The notes below the pieces were generated by a model that ran no database searches, was not told the DNA's origin, and saw only the letters and a program-made list of their open reading frames with translations. A program made the translations under genes and the position numbers. From Euryarchaeota archaeon UBA549 (GTDB lineage: Archaea; Thermoplasmatota; Poseidoniia; Poseidoniales; Poseidoniaceae): DNA of 7,436 bases. Below, piece after piece: positions 1 to 5,138 of this stretch (positions are counted from its first letter, which is position 1; every line of letters begins with the position of its first letter). The stretch lies in NCBI GenBank assembly GCA_002495645.1, contig DAGF01000066.1, positions 1-7,436 on the forward strand, in the 5' to 3' direction.

Positions 1-161
1 CCGATGACGGCTATGCCCAAACCGGTCGGGTCGGTCATGGCTGCGGCAACGCCGAAGGCGGTGATGATGAACCCCAACACCCAGAGTAACCATCCTCCGA
101 AGGTGTATGGCAGGGTCAGTTTGAAGCCGCCGCCGATGAAATCAATTTCGTTCTGTGCCAT
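1..161 (-). CDS. Membrane protein, N-terminal fragment (cut by window edge)
   Basis: This reading frame starts at an ATG whose complement is at 159-161 and runs leftward out of the window, so only the first 53 residues are visible. They begin MAQNEIDFIGGGFKLTLPYT, followed by a strongly hydrophobic stretch at about residues 21-42 (FGGWLLWVLGFIITAFGVAA), a short polar turn (MTDPTG) and what looks like the start of a second hydrophobic segment. This suggests a multi-pass integral membrane protein. An in-frame TGA lies upstream and there is no other ATG, GTG or TTG between it and this start, so the start is well defined. A TATA-like box with a purine-rich flank sits about 26 bases upstream, which fits a leaderless archaeal transcript. 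I do not recognise the family. The overlapping plus-strand frame is proline/methionine-rich and looks like its antisense shadow. Confidence 0.6.
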   Translation of the reverse strand, partial: MAQNEIDFIGGGFKLTLPYTFGGWLLWVLGFIITAFGVAAAMTDPTGLGIAVI

Positions 162-183
162 GATGAAACCAACGCGCGATTGG

Positions 184-199
184 TCATAATCCTTTTTCG
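184..199 (-). promoter_or_regulatory. Candidate BRE/TATA promoter of the left-edge membrane gene
   Basis: Read on the minus strand this is CGAAAAAGG followed by ATTATGA. The A-rich element resembles an archaeal BRE and the ATTATGA is TATA-like. The box is centred near 187, about 26 bases upstream of the ATG at 161, which would place transcription initiation at or next to the start codon (leaderless). No ribosome-binding site is visible before the ATG. The call rests on position and composition only. Confidence 0.4.
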
Positions 200-400
200 C
201 TGGAAAATCATGTCGTCACTTAATCTGGGCGGTCTGCGTGCCACCACTTCAGAAAAAAATCCAGAGATGCCCTCTTCAACCTTCATGTTCGCCTTTAAAC
301 GGTGTGCGATTTTTAGTTGTGCTATCGAAATAAATTGAACATGGCCTGCAATCCACCGTGCATTCGAATCTTGTTTGGTGCGAAATCCGAACAGGATGCC

Positions 401-408
401 CTATAAAT
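401..408 (+). promoter_or_regulatory. Candidate TATA box for the small gene at 429
   Basis: CTATAAAT is a good archaeal TATA box, centred about 24-25 bases before the ATG at 429. That spacing predicts a transcript beginning at the ATG with no leader. It also decides the start of the gene: the in-frame upstream codons TTG (375) and ATG (396) lie upstream of or against the box and could not be transcribed from it. Confidence 0.5.
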
Positions 409-428
409 CTCCAAGCGATGGCCGGCTT

Positions 429-704
429 ATGGATGCAGCAGTACTTATCCACATGAAAGAAGGAAAGACCTACGAAGACTGGGAATCGTTGATGCTCAAC
501 GCCTACGACAACAAGAAGGAGGTTGACGATGGAAAAATTGTTTACGGCAAGGTTAACCACAGAACGGCCATCCTCATGCGTTTTGATTTTGACCCGGCTG
601 AAATGGCACAAAGGCTCAACGATCTTGAATTCATGGAAAAGGTAGCGGCTGTTGTGGAGAAAAGAGAGATGTTCTCTCTCTCAGCGCTACGTCCACCAGA
701 ATGA
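429..704 (+). CDS. Small conserved-looking protein, possible ferredoxin-like fold
   Basis: This is a 91-residue protein ending at TGA 702-704. I chose the ATG at 429 because a TATA box sits about 25 bases upstream. The longer readings from TTG 375 or ATG 396 add a basic, low-quality leader (MPYKSPSDGR) that overlaps the promoter. The pattern reads as strand (DAAVLIHM), acidic helix (EDWESLMLNAY), strand (KIVYG), strand (RTAILMRFDF), helix (AEMAQRLNDLEFMEKVAAVV), strand (MFSLSAL). That beta-alpha-beta-beta-alpha-beta order fits a ferredoxin-like or dimeric alpha/beta-barrel domain, as in antibiotic-monooxygenase-type or small ligand-binding proteins. It has no cysteines, no signal peptide and no membrane segment, so it is probably cytosolic. 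I do not recognise the family and propose no function. It stands alone: the gene to its left is divergent and the permease to its right converges on it. Confidence 0.62.
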   Translation: MDAAVLIHMKEGKTYEDWESLMLNAYDNKKEVDDGKIVYGKVNHRTAILMRFDFDPAEMAQRLNDLEFMEKVAAVVEKREMFSLSALRPPE

Positions 705-829
705 TGCATTCGCACCAGCTCACCAGCCCGCTAGGCGGGATGTTCCACGACTTGGATTTAAAGGCCAATCTCTCCTGAGGTCGCCTGTATTCTAAGAGTG
801 AAGTTTGGCGCACATCATCTCGTGTTGTT
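705..829. other. Convergent intergenic region
   Basis: This gap separates the stop of the small plus-strand gene from the stop of the minus-strand phosphate permease. The only notable structure is a short perfect hairpin, CCCGC-TAG-GCGGG at 727-739, which no T-run follows on either strand. No coding region or clear T-rich archaeal terminator is visible. Confidence 0.4.
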
Positions 830-2953
830 TCAACGATTGAGAATCGGTAGGAAGGCGTTTGCCGATTTTTCACATGCGTTGGCAACATCGTCCAAACGTT
901 GCAGGACACGGTACATGTGCATCGCTGCTAACGGCTCCTTTTCACCGTTTGAGAACACGTACGTTGCTGCTTCTGCCTCAACACCATCGGCCTCGTGCTC
1001 CTTGAGGTTGACCGCACGGATCATGCTGGCCAATCTCTCTTCAGCTGCCTTTGTTTGTCCGCTGATGGAGAAATCCCTCAACACTTCGACCGCATCCTCG
1101 TACTTTGCCACCGTCTCAGCGACGGCTTTTGCCATCATCTTCAGGTGTTCTTTGGCTACATCGTCATCGAACAGCGGTCGGAACGTGAGCTGCTCGGCAA
1201 CATTCTGGGCGTAGTCTGCGATACGGTCTTGCCGGCTGACCATGTAGAGGAAATCATCCAGCCCCACACGAATCCCCATGCGCAAATCTTCTCTGACGAG
1301 TCGTCGAATCTCGCTCTTGATGTTGTCAGCTTTGAGTTCTGTTTCGATGGTGGACTTGATGGCCTCGCTCGCGTCCTCACCGTCACATGCTGCGTTTACC
1401 GCCCGAACCATGTGCTCTACCGTTTCTTCAACCGCTTGTGCGTGTTCGTGGAACAATTCGAACGGCGTGACTTCTTGACCATCCCCGCCGACGTCCGAGA
1501 GCGCATCCTCAATATGGACTTCCGAACCGCTCCTCCAAATCGCATAGCCAACGGCGATGAACGACAAGGGCAAGATCACGATCATGTTGAGGGCTTCACC
1601 TCCAGAGGCAACAAAGAGCACGACGGCGCCAAACGCAGCGGCTGGCACGCTGGCCACCCACGAGGCGGCGATTTTTCCAAACACGCGGAAATCAACGGCT
1701 TTGGCACCACCGGCGAGGCCCACACCGACCACGGCCCCCACCAGCGTGTGCGTTGTGGAGACGGGTACGGCCAAAAACGGCATGGAAAACACGAGAATGG
1801 TCGTTGCTGCGCCAAACTCTGCTGCGAACCCTCGGGTTGGCGTGATGTCGGTGATTTTCTTACCAATGGTTTCCATCACTCGCCAACCCCAAGTCATGAC
1901 ACCGATGGCGATACCGGCTGATCCGAGAAGGACAAGCCAGAGCGGGATCTCGGCCTTGGCCGCCAACTGTCCGGTTTCGCTGCTCAACACTTGCCAAACG
2001 GCCGCCATTGGACCGATAGCGTTCGAGCGGTCGTTAGCGCCGTGTGCGAAGGCTACGTAAGCAGCCGTGATGATTTGCAGCCAGACGAATATGCGTTCCA
2101 CGCCTCTGAAACCTCTGACCTCCTCAGCGATGTCGATGCGCCTAAGGACCCAGTAGAGGACAAGGCTGGAAGCTGCACCGATGGCCGCTGCGAGCATGAT
2201 GGAATTGATTGGAATCCAGGCGTTGGGAGCCCACGGGTCAAACACCCCGTCTTCTTTCACCGGCAGCCAATCGTTCTTGTTTTCAATCCAACCGTTTGAG
2301 GCGGCCTTGGAAATGAACCCCTTGAGCGCTTTGTACTGGAGAGCGAGGCCCAAGACAAAGAACGTCGGGAAGGCCAGTATGGGGGCTAACCACTGCGACC
2401 GTTTTATTGGATCTTCACTTTCAAAGATCAATTTTTGGATAATCACGAAAGAGAAGAAGCCGATGAGGCCTCCCATGAGTGGGCTGGCGACCCACGACAT
2501 GACGACCTTTCTGACGACCTCCCAATCGATGAGGCTGGTGGAATATTTGACTTCTAAAATCAGGCCCACGCCGAGAATACCTCCTATGATGGAATGGGTC
2601 GTTGAAACCGGCAAACCGAGACGTGTGGCGACCGTCAACCACGTTGCCGCCGCCATCATGGCCGCGATGAAACCCAACGCTATGTCTGTGGAAAAAGCCT
2701 CGTCGATGAGAGGATCGGTGAAATCGACGCTCAGGATGCCTTTCCGAACGGTGTCGGTAACAGCATCACCGGCAAAGAAAGCTCCAGCGAATTCAAACAC
2801 TGCTGCGATGATCACCGCTTGCTTGAGGGTTAAGGCGCGAGAACCCACCGATGTACCCATGGCGTTTGCGACATCGTTTGCACCGATGTTCCAGGCCATG
2901 TACGCACAGACAACCAGTGCCAAAGCGATCAGGATCATTGTTAGCGGTTCCAT
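830..2953 (-). CDS. PiT-family phosphate permease fused to a C-terminal DUF47/PhoU-like domain
   Basis: This is a 707-residue secondary transporter for inorganic phosphate (PiT family, cation-coupled) in the cytoplasmic membrane. The two inverted PiT repeats are plain: GANDVANAMGTSVGS at residues 24-38 and HGANDRSNAIGP at 304-315, with the paired signature PVSTTHSIIG at 115-124 and PVSTTHTLVG at 397-406. About ten or more hydrophobic segments span residues 3-475. A hydrophilic helical domain follows (about 490-707; FELFHEHAQAVEETVEHMV onward) and resembles the DUF47/PhoU-like proteins that usually accompany PiT permeases as a separate gene. Here it is covalently attached, on the cytosolic side by inference. 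The family is normally about 400-500 residues without this domain. I chose ATG 2953 over an in-frame TTG at 2974 because a ribosome-binding site, GGTGGAG, lies five bases before it. The gene is divergent from a PhoU-type regulator, so the pair is very likely a phosphate-uptake module. Confidence 0.93.
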   Translation of the reverse strand: MEPLTMILIALALVVCAYMAWNIGANDVANAMGTSVGSRALTLKQAVIIAAVFEFAGAFFAGDAVTDTVRKGILSVDFTDPLIDEAFSTDIALGFIAAMMAAATWLTVATRLGLPVSTTHSIIGGILGVGLILEVKYSTSLIDWEVVRKVVMSWVASPLMGGLIGFFSFVIIQKLIFESEDPIKRSQWLAPILAFPTFFVLGLALQYKALKGFISKAASNGWIENKNDWLPVKEDGVFDPWAPNAWIPINSIMLAAAIGAASSLVLYWVLRRIDIAEEVRGFRGVERIFVWLQIITAAYVAFAHGANDRSNAIGPMAAVWQVLSSETGQLAAKAEIPLWLVLLGSAGIAIGVMTWGWRVMETIGKKITDITPTRGFAAEFGAATTILVFSMPFLAVPVSTTHTLVGAVVGVGLAGGAKAVDFRVFGKIAASWVASVPAAAFGAVVLFVASGGEALNMIVILPLSFIAVGYAIWRSGSEVHIEDALSDVGGDGQEVTPFELFHEHAQAVEETVEHMVRAVNAACDGEDASEAIKSTIETELKADNIKSEIRRLVREDLRMGIRVGLDDFLYMVSRQDRIADYAQNVAEQLTFRPLFDDDVAKEHLKMMAKAVAETVAKYEDAVEVLRDFSISGQTKAAEERLASMIRAVNLKEHEADGVEAEAATYVFSNGEKEPLAAMHMYRVLQRLDDVANACEKSANAFLPILNR

Positions 2954-2958
2954 GCTTT

Positions 2959-2965
2959 CTCCACC
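2959..2965 (-). promoter_or_regulatory. Ribosome-binding site of the phosphate permease
   Basis: On the minus strand this reads GGTGGAG, matching the archaeal anti-Shine-Dalgarno region, with five bases (AAAGC) before the ATG at 2953. It makes that ATG the preferred start over the TTG at 2974. It also implies that this mRNA has a short leader, unlike the apparently leaderless genes around it. Confidence 0.6.
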
Positions 2966-2978
2966 GTAACTCAATACT

Positions 2979-2996
2979 TATACTAACGGGAGTATA
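2979..2996. promoter_or_regulatory. 18-base dyad, candidate operator between permease and PhoU regulator
   Basis: TATACT-AACGGG-AGTATA is a perfect inverted repeat with six-base arms and a six-base spacer. It lies beside the shared symmetric TATA box, across the expected transcription start of the permease gene and just upstream of the regulator's core promoter. A dimeric DNA-binding protein sitting here could affect both genes. The regulator next door carries an AbrB/SpoVT-like N-terminus and is an obvious candidate, but that link is inference. Confidence 0.4.
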
Positions 2997-2997
2997 T

Positions 2998-3017
2998 TCT
3001 ATATAGGTCTATATTGT
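2998..3017 (+). repeat. 10-base tandem repeat over the regulator promoter
   Basis: Two adjacent units, TCTATATAGG and TCTATATTGT, share eight of ten positions. The ten-base period is close to one DNA helical turn, so both units face the same side of the helix. The first contains the TATA box and the second covers the stretch between it and the expected start site of the PhoU-type regulator. Confidence 0.4.
2999..3006. promoter_or_regulatory. Symmetric TATA box, candidate bidirectional core promoter
   Basis: CTATATAG is a perfect palindrome and so reads as the same TATA box on both strands. On the plus strand it is centred 24-25 bases upstream of ATG 3027, predicting a leaderless transcript for the PhoU-type regulator, which has no ribosome-binding site. 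On the minus strand initiation about 25 bases away, near 2977, would give the permease mRNA a leader of about 24 bases containing its ribosome-binding site. A second minus-strand candidate, TATAAGTA near 2976-2982, would make the permease transcript leaderless. Confidence 0.45.
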
Positions 3018-3026
3018 ATTAAAGTC

Positions 3027-4070
3027 ATGGCTCTAGGACCCGGCGACCTCAACGTTCGAAAACTGCAAGTCACCGGTGGTAGCACGTTCACGCTTAGCTT
3101 GCCAAAACCTTGGGTTCTCCATCATCAATTGGGCTCCAGAGATTCGCTACGTGTGGACTGGCGGCCAAGTGGAGCGCTACGAATAACACCGCTGGACCAA
3201 GATCTGCAGGCGGTGCGAAAGGTCGACATTTCCCTCGCAAAAATTCCAGACAACAGCCTTCATGATCACCTCATGGGGGCCTACATATCGGGGGCCGACA
3301 TCATCGTCGTCTCGCATACAGAAGCGGCGTTGTCACCCACCAAATCCATTCGTCATTTCTTGCGTTCGACCCGGGGATTTGAAATCGTGGAAGAGGAGGA
3401 CGAGCGCACGGTCCTCCGCTGCTTGCTCAACCCTGGAGACATGCCGTTTCACGCCAGCCTGAAACGCATGTACCTCTTGCTTTCATCGCTGGTTCGGGAC
3501 CTGTTGGAGGTTTTCAACGGTGGCGACATTGAATTTCTTTCGGACAACGAAGAGCGAGAAAGCGAGGTTGACAGCCTCCTCCATTTGGTTGAACGTCAAG
3601 TGAGGATCGTGTTTGAATCCTATCAGGCGGCAACAAAATTGAACATCACCCGAGGCCAGTCCATGGAATACGCTAACCTTGCACGCTGCTTGGAGCGAAT
3701 GATGGACCACGCCAACAACATGACGCATTTCGTTGTTGCACACACCAATCACATTAACGAACTCCGCATCTCGCCGCCTGTATCGTCTTTACCTCTATGG
3801 CAGGAGGCCCTGAAAGAACTCATGATCAACATTCGAACACAAGATTCTCACCGCATCGAAACAGCGCGCCATCAATTGAAAACCCTCCAAACCGAATTGA
3901 AAGCGTTCGAATCATCTGTTTATGAGAGCGAAAAGAAAAGCCGCCTTCTTGCAGCTTCGCTCACCGTTTCTGAATCGGTCCGCCGCTTATGCGCCTATTC
4001 GAGGGATTTCGGCGAAATCCTCCTGAACATGAAACTCGCTTCGTTAATCAAAGAAGTAAAGGAAGCTTAG
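3027..4070 (+). CDS. AbrB/SpoVT-like and PhoU-domain phosphate regulator
   Basis: This is a 347-residue cytosolic protein. Residues 8-55 (VRKLQVTGGSTFTLSLPKPW onward) match the swapped-hairpin AbrB/SpoVT-like domain that heads many archaeal PhoU proteins. Residues 56-135 form a linking domain. Residues 140-340 are two helical PhoU-type bundles with acidic, potentially metal-binding motifs: EERESEVDSLLHLVERQV at 175-192, LERMMDHANNM at 222-232 and the weaker VRRLCAYSRDFGEILLNM at 318-335. PhoU proteins repress or tune phosphate uptake and signalling. The AbrB-like part suggests DNA binding, though some such domains serve only in dimerisation. The ATG at 3027 follows a TATA box by about 25 bases and has no ribosome-binding site, so the message is probably leaderless. 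The gene is divergent from the PiT permease, which carries its own PhoU-like tail, so direct control of or contact with that permease is plausible. Confidence 0.88.
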   Translation: MALGPGDLNVRKLQVTGGSTFTLSLPKPWVLHHQLGSRDSLRVDWRPSGALRITPLDQDLQAVRKVDISLAKIPDNSLHDHLMGAYISGADIIVVSHTEAALSPTKSIRHFLRSTRGFEIVEEEDERTVLRCLLNPGDMPFHASLKRMYLLLSSLVRDLLEVFNGGDIEFLSDNEERESEVDSLLHLVERQVRIVFESYQAATKLNITRGQSMEYANLARCLERMMDHANNMTHFVVAHTNHINELRISPPVSSLPLWQEALKELMINIRTQDSHRIETARHQLKTLQTELKAFESSVYESEKKSRLLAASLTVSESVRRLCAYSRDFGEILLNMKLASLIKEVKEA

Positions 4071-4084
4071 CGCAGTATTGAGAG

Positions 4085-4168
4085 TGCAGGAGGCAGGATT
4101 CGAACCTGCGAACCGTTACGGACTGGGACCTCATCCCAGCGCCTTTGACCAAGCTGGGCGACTCCTGC
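4085..4168 (-). tRNA. tRNA-Leu (anticodon GAG)
   Basis: On the minus strand an 84-base class II tRNA folds cleanly. The acceptor stem pairs GCAGGAG with CTCCTGC, the D-stem pairs GCC with GGC around a loop containing GG, and the anticodon stem pairs CTGGG with CCCAG. The anticodon loop ATGAGGT gives anticodon GAG (complement at 4130-4132). A long variable arm pairs CCG with CGG, and the T-arm GCAGG-TTCGAAT-CCTGC is canonical. The discriminator base is A, as expected for leucine. It reads CUC/CUU codons. There is no intron and no encoded CCA, so the end must be added by CCA-transferase. It lies 47 bases downstream of the deiodinase-like gene on the same strand and only 14 bases from the stop of the convergent PhoU-type gene. 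Confidence 0.96.
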
Positions 4169-4192
4169 GCCGGTCTTCGCTCTCACCTCGCG

Positions 4193-4199
4193 TATATCA
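4193..4199 (-). promoter_or_regulatory. TATA box of tRNA-Leu
   Basis: On the minus strand TTGATATACG contains TGATATA, centred about 27 bases upstream of the first tRNA base at 4168. This is the expected place for an archaeal TATA box driving initiation at or next to the mature 5' end. It implies the tRNA is transcribed independently of the enzyme gene upstream. Confidence 0.5.
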
Positions 4200-4215
4200 A
4201 CACCGCGACCTTTCC

Positions 4216-4893
4216 TCAAGCCTGCTCGTCGTGGAACACGGCGACCTCGTCCAGCGTTTTCCGGTGAATGTCAGGAACTTCAGCATCATCTGCTGGATAG
4301 CCCACAGGCATCACGAGCATGGCTTCCTCGTGCTTTGGCCGACCAAGAATTTCTCGAAGGAACCCCATCGGTGAAGGTGTGTGTGTTAGGGTCACGAGGC
4401 CCATGTTGTGAACGGCCTGAATGAACATCCCGGCGGCGATGCCGCACGATTCGGTGGCGTAGTAGGTCGGCCCCCATTCTCCGTTGGGCCGTTGACGTTT
4501 CTTTTGCTTGAACAGCACCACCACCCAAGGTGCATCGGTCAGGTGAGGCTTGACCGCATCGGTTCCCAGTGGCGCCAGTACTTCCGACCAGGCTTCAGGC
4601 ATGCGCTCCGAGTAGGTCCTCCGTTCCTCTTCTTCCGCCGCCTCTCGAATTTTCTGCTGCAGTTCAGCGTTACGAATAGCCACCCATGTCCACGGCTGAA
4701 GGTGAGCGCCGTTGGGCGCGGTTGAGCCCGAGAGAATCGCGAGTTCGACCAACCGACGAGGGACATCCCGCGTTGAGAAATGACGCGTCGTGCGACGCTC
4801 GGCAAGTTCAGCGTAATTTGCTTCGGCCAAGGCCAGCATGTCCTCTGAGGAACGCTCGATCCACTTTAGGGGGATGAACGGGTGGTCTTCCAT
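4216..4893 (-). CDS. Iodotyrosine-deiodinase-like flavoprotein (nitroreductase fold)
   Basis: This is a 225-residue soluble FMN enzyme of the nitroreductase superfamily, most like iodotyrosine deiodinase (IYD), which reductively removes iodide from iodotyrosines in animals. From recalled animal IYD sequence, an ungapped match covers the active-site lid. RRTTR at 33-37 and TAPNGAHLQPW at 58-68 are the FMN-binding blocks. E90, Y94 and K115 sit at the spacing of the residues that grip the amino-acid zwitterion in IYD. The threonine-rich TLTHTP block at 168-173 and LGRPKHEEAM...PVGYP at 183-200 complete the family pattern. Unlike animal IYD it has no membrane anchor. I chose ATG 4893, preceded by GGTG at six bases' spacing, over GTG 4902. 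It starts 12 bases after the 58-residue membrane microprotein, suggesting co-transcription. The true substrate is unknown: it could be a halotyrosine or another halogenated phenol. A generic nitroreductase is the fallback reading. Confidence 0.85.
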   Translation of the reverse strand: MEDHPFIPLKWIERSSEDMLALAEANYAELAERRTTRHFSTRDVPRRLVELAILSGSTAPNGAHLQPWTWVAIRNAELQQKIREAAEEEERRTYSERMPEAWSEVLAPLGTDAVKPHLTDAPWVVVLFKQKKRQRPNGEWGPTYYATESCGIAAGMFIQAVHNMGLVTLTHTPSPMGFLREILGRPKHEEAMLVMPVGYPADDAEVPDIHRKTLDEVAVFHDEQA

Positions 4894-4905
4894 GGCCCAC
4901 ACCCG

Positions 4906-5082
4906 TCAAATCCAATCGTATACGCCGTTAAGGAGGTAGAGACAAAACCCGACCGGAACGGCATAGAGCGAGAAACGCCACAGCGAGTACACCCAAGGGC
5001 GATCGCCAACAACCATGTCAACTTTCTCGCCCACGACCTCGCCCACACCGACAACGAGTTCCTCAACCAAGCGGTCTTCCAT
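4906..5082 (-). CDS. 58-residue single-helix membrane microprotein
   Basis: This short open frame starts at ATG (complement at 5080-5082) and stops at TGA (complement at 4906-4908). It begins MEDRLVEELVVGVGEVVGEK and has an amphipathic, acidic first half. One likely transmembrane helix follows at about residues 31-52 (VYSLWRFSLYAVPVGFCLYL), and it ends NGVYDWI. An in-frame TAA lies two codons before the ATG, so the start is fixed. Codon choice (GTC, GTG, GGC, GAG, CTC) resembles that of its neighbours. It fills an otherwise empty gap on the same strand, 56 bases after the ATPase gene and 12 bases before the deiodinase-like gene. I do not recognise it. It might anchor or assist a neighbour at the membrane, but that is inference. 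A longer frame over the same bases in another register looks like a shadow. Confidence 0.6.
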   Translation of the reverse strand: MEDRLVEELVVGVGEVVGEKVDMVVGDRPWVYSLWRFSLYAVPVGFCLYLLNGVYDWI

Positions 5083-5103
5083 GAGGCTTTATTTTCGCAA
5101 GCC

Positions 5104-5118
5104 GTATCTATTCCTTTT
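5104..5118 (-). promoter_or_regulatory. Candidate promoter of the microprotein/deiodinase-like unit
   Basis: On the minus strand the sequence GGAAAAGGAATAGATACGG has a purine-rich BRE-like stretch and a TATA-like AATAGATAC centred about 26 bases upstream of ATG 5082. No ribosome-binding site precedes that ATG, which fits a leaderless start here. If real, the microprotein and the deiodinase-like enzyme form a transcription unit separate from the ATPase. Confidence 0.3.
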
Positions 5119-5138
5119 CCTGCACAAACCACGCTCAA

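Noticed and set aside
276..611. 111-codon minus-strand frame opposite the small gene at 429-704
   Set aside because: Its product is rich in His, Cys and Phe with no fold pattern, and it has no promoter or ribosome-binding site. The plus-strand frame has both a regular pattern and a TATA box.
727..739. Hairpin CCCGC-TAG-GCGGG as a terminator
   Set aside because: The stem is only five pairs and no T-run follows on either strand. Archaeal termination mainly depends on T-tracts, so this is not good evidence.
763..1045. Repeated 12-mer GGCCAATCTCTC (763-774 and 1028-1039), possible decayed duplication of the DUF47 end
   Set aside because: One or a few 12-base matches are expected by chance in a window of this size. 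The similarity fades immediately outside it and no reading frame supports a pseudogene.
995..1921. Long plus-strand open frame antisense to the phosphate permease (also 1557-2060 and 2181-2969 on the same strand)
   Set aside because: They lie wholly within a clearly identified PiT gene on the other strand. Their compositions are rich in His, Pro, Cys or Met with no recognisable domain, as expected of antisense shadows in GC-moderate coding DNA.
4078..4374. Plus-strand open frame beginning MRVQEAGFEPANRYGLGPHP
   Set aside because: It reads across the antisense strand of the tRNA-Leu gene. Such RVQEAGFEPAN-type peptides are a well-known spurious product of the T-arm region of tRNA genes.
4866..5138. 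90-codon minus-strand frame over the microprotein region
   Set aside because: It overlaps both the 58-codon frame and the start of the deiodinase-like gene. It has a Cys/Trp/Arg-rich, irregular composition, and its 3' end runs into a well-supported enzyme gene. The 58-codon frame has better codon use and spacing.
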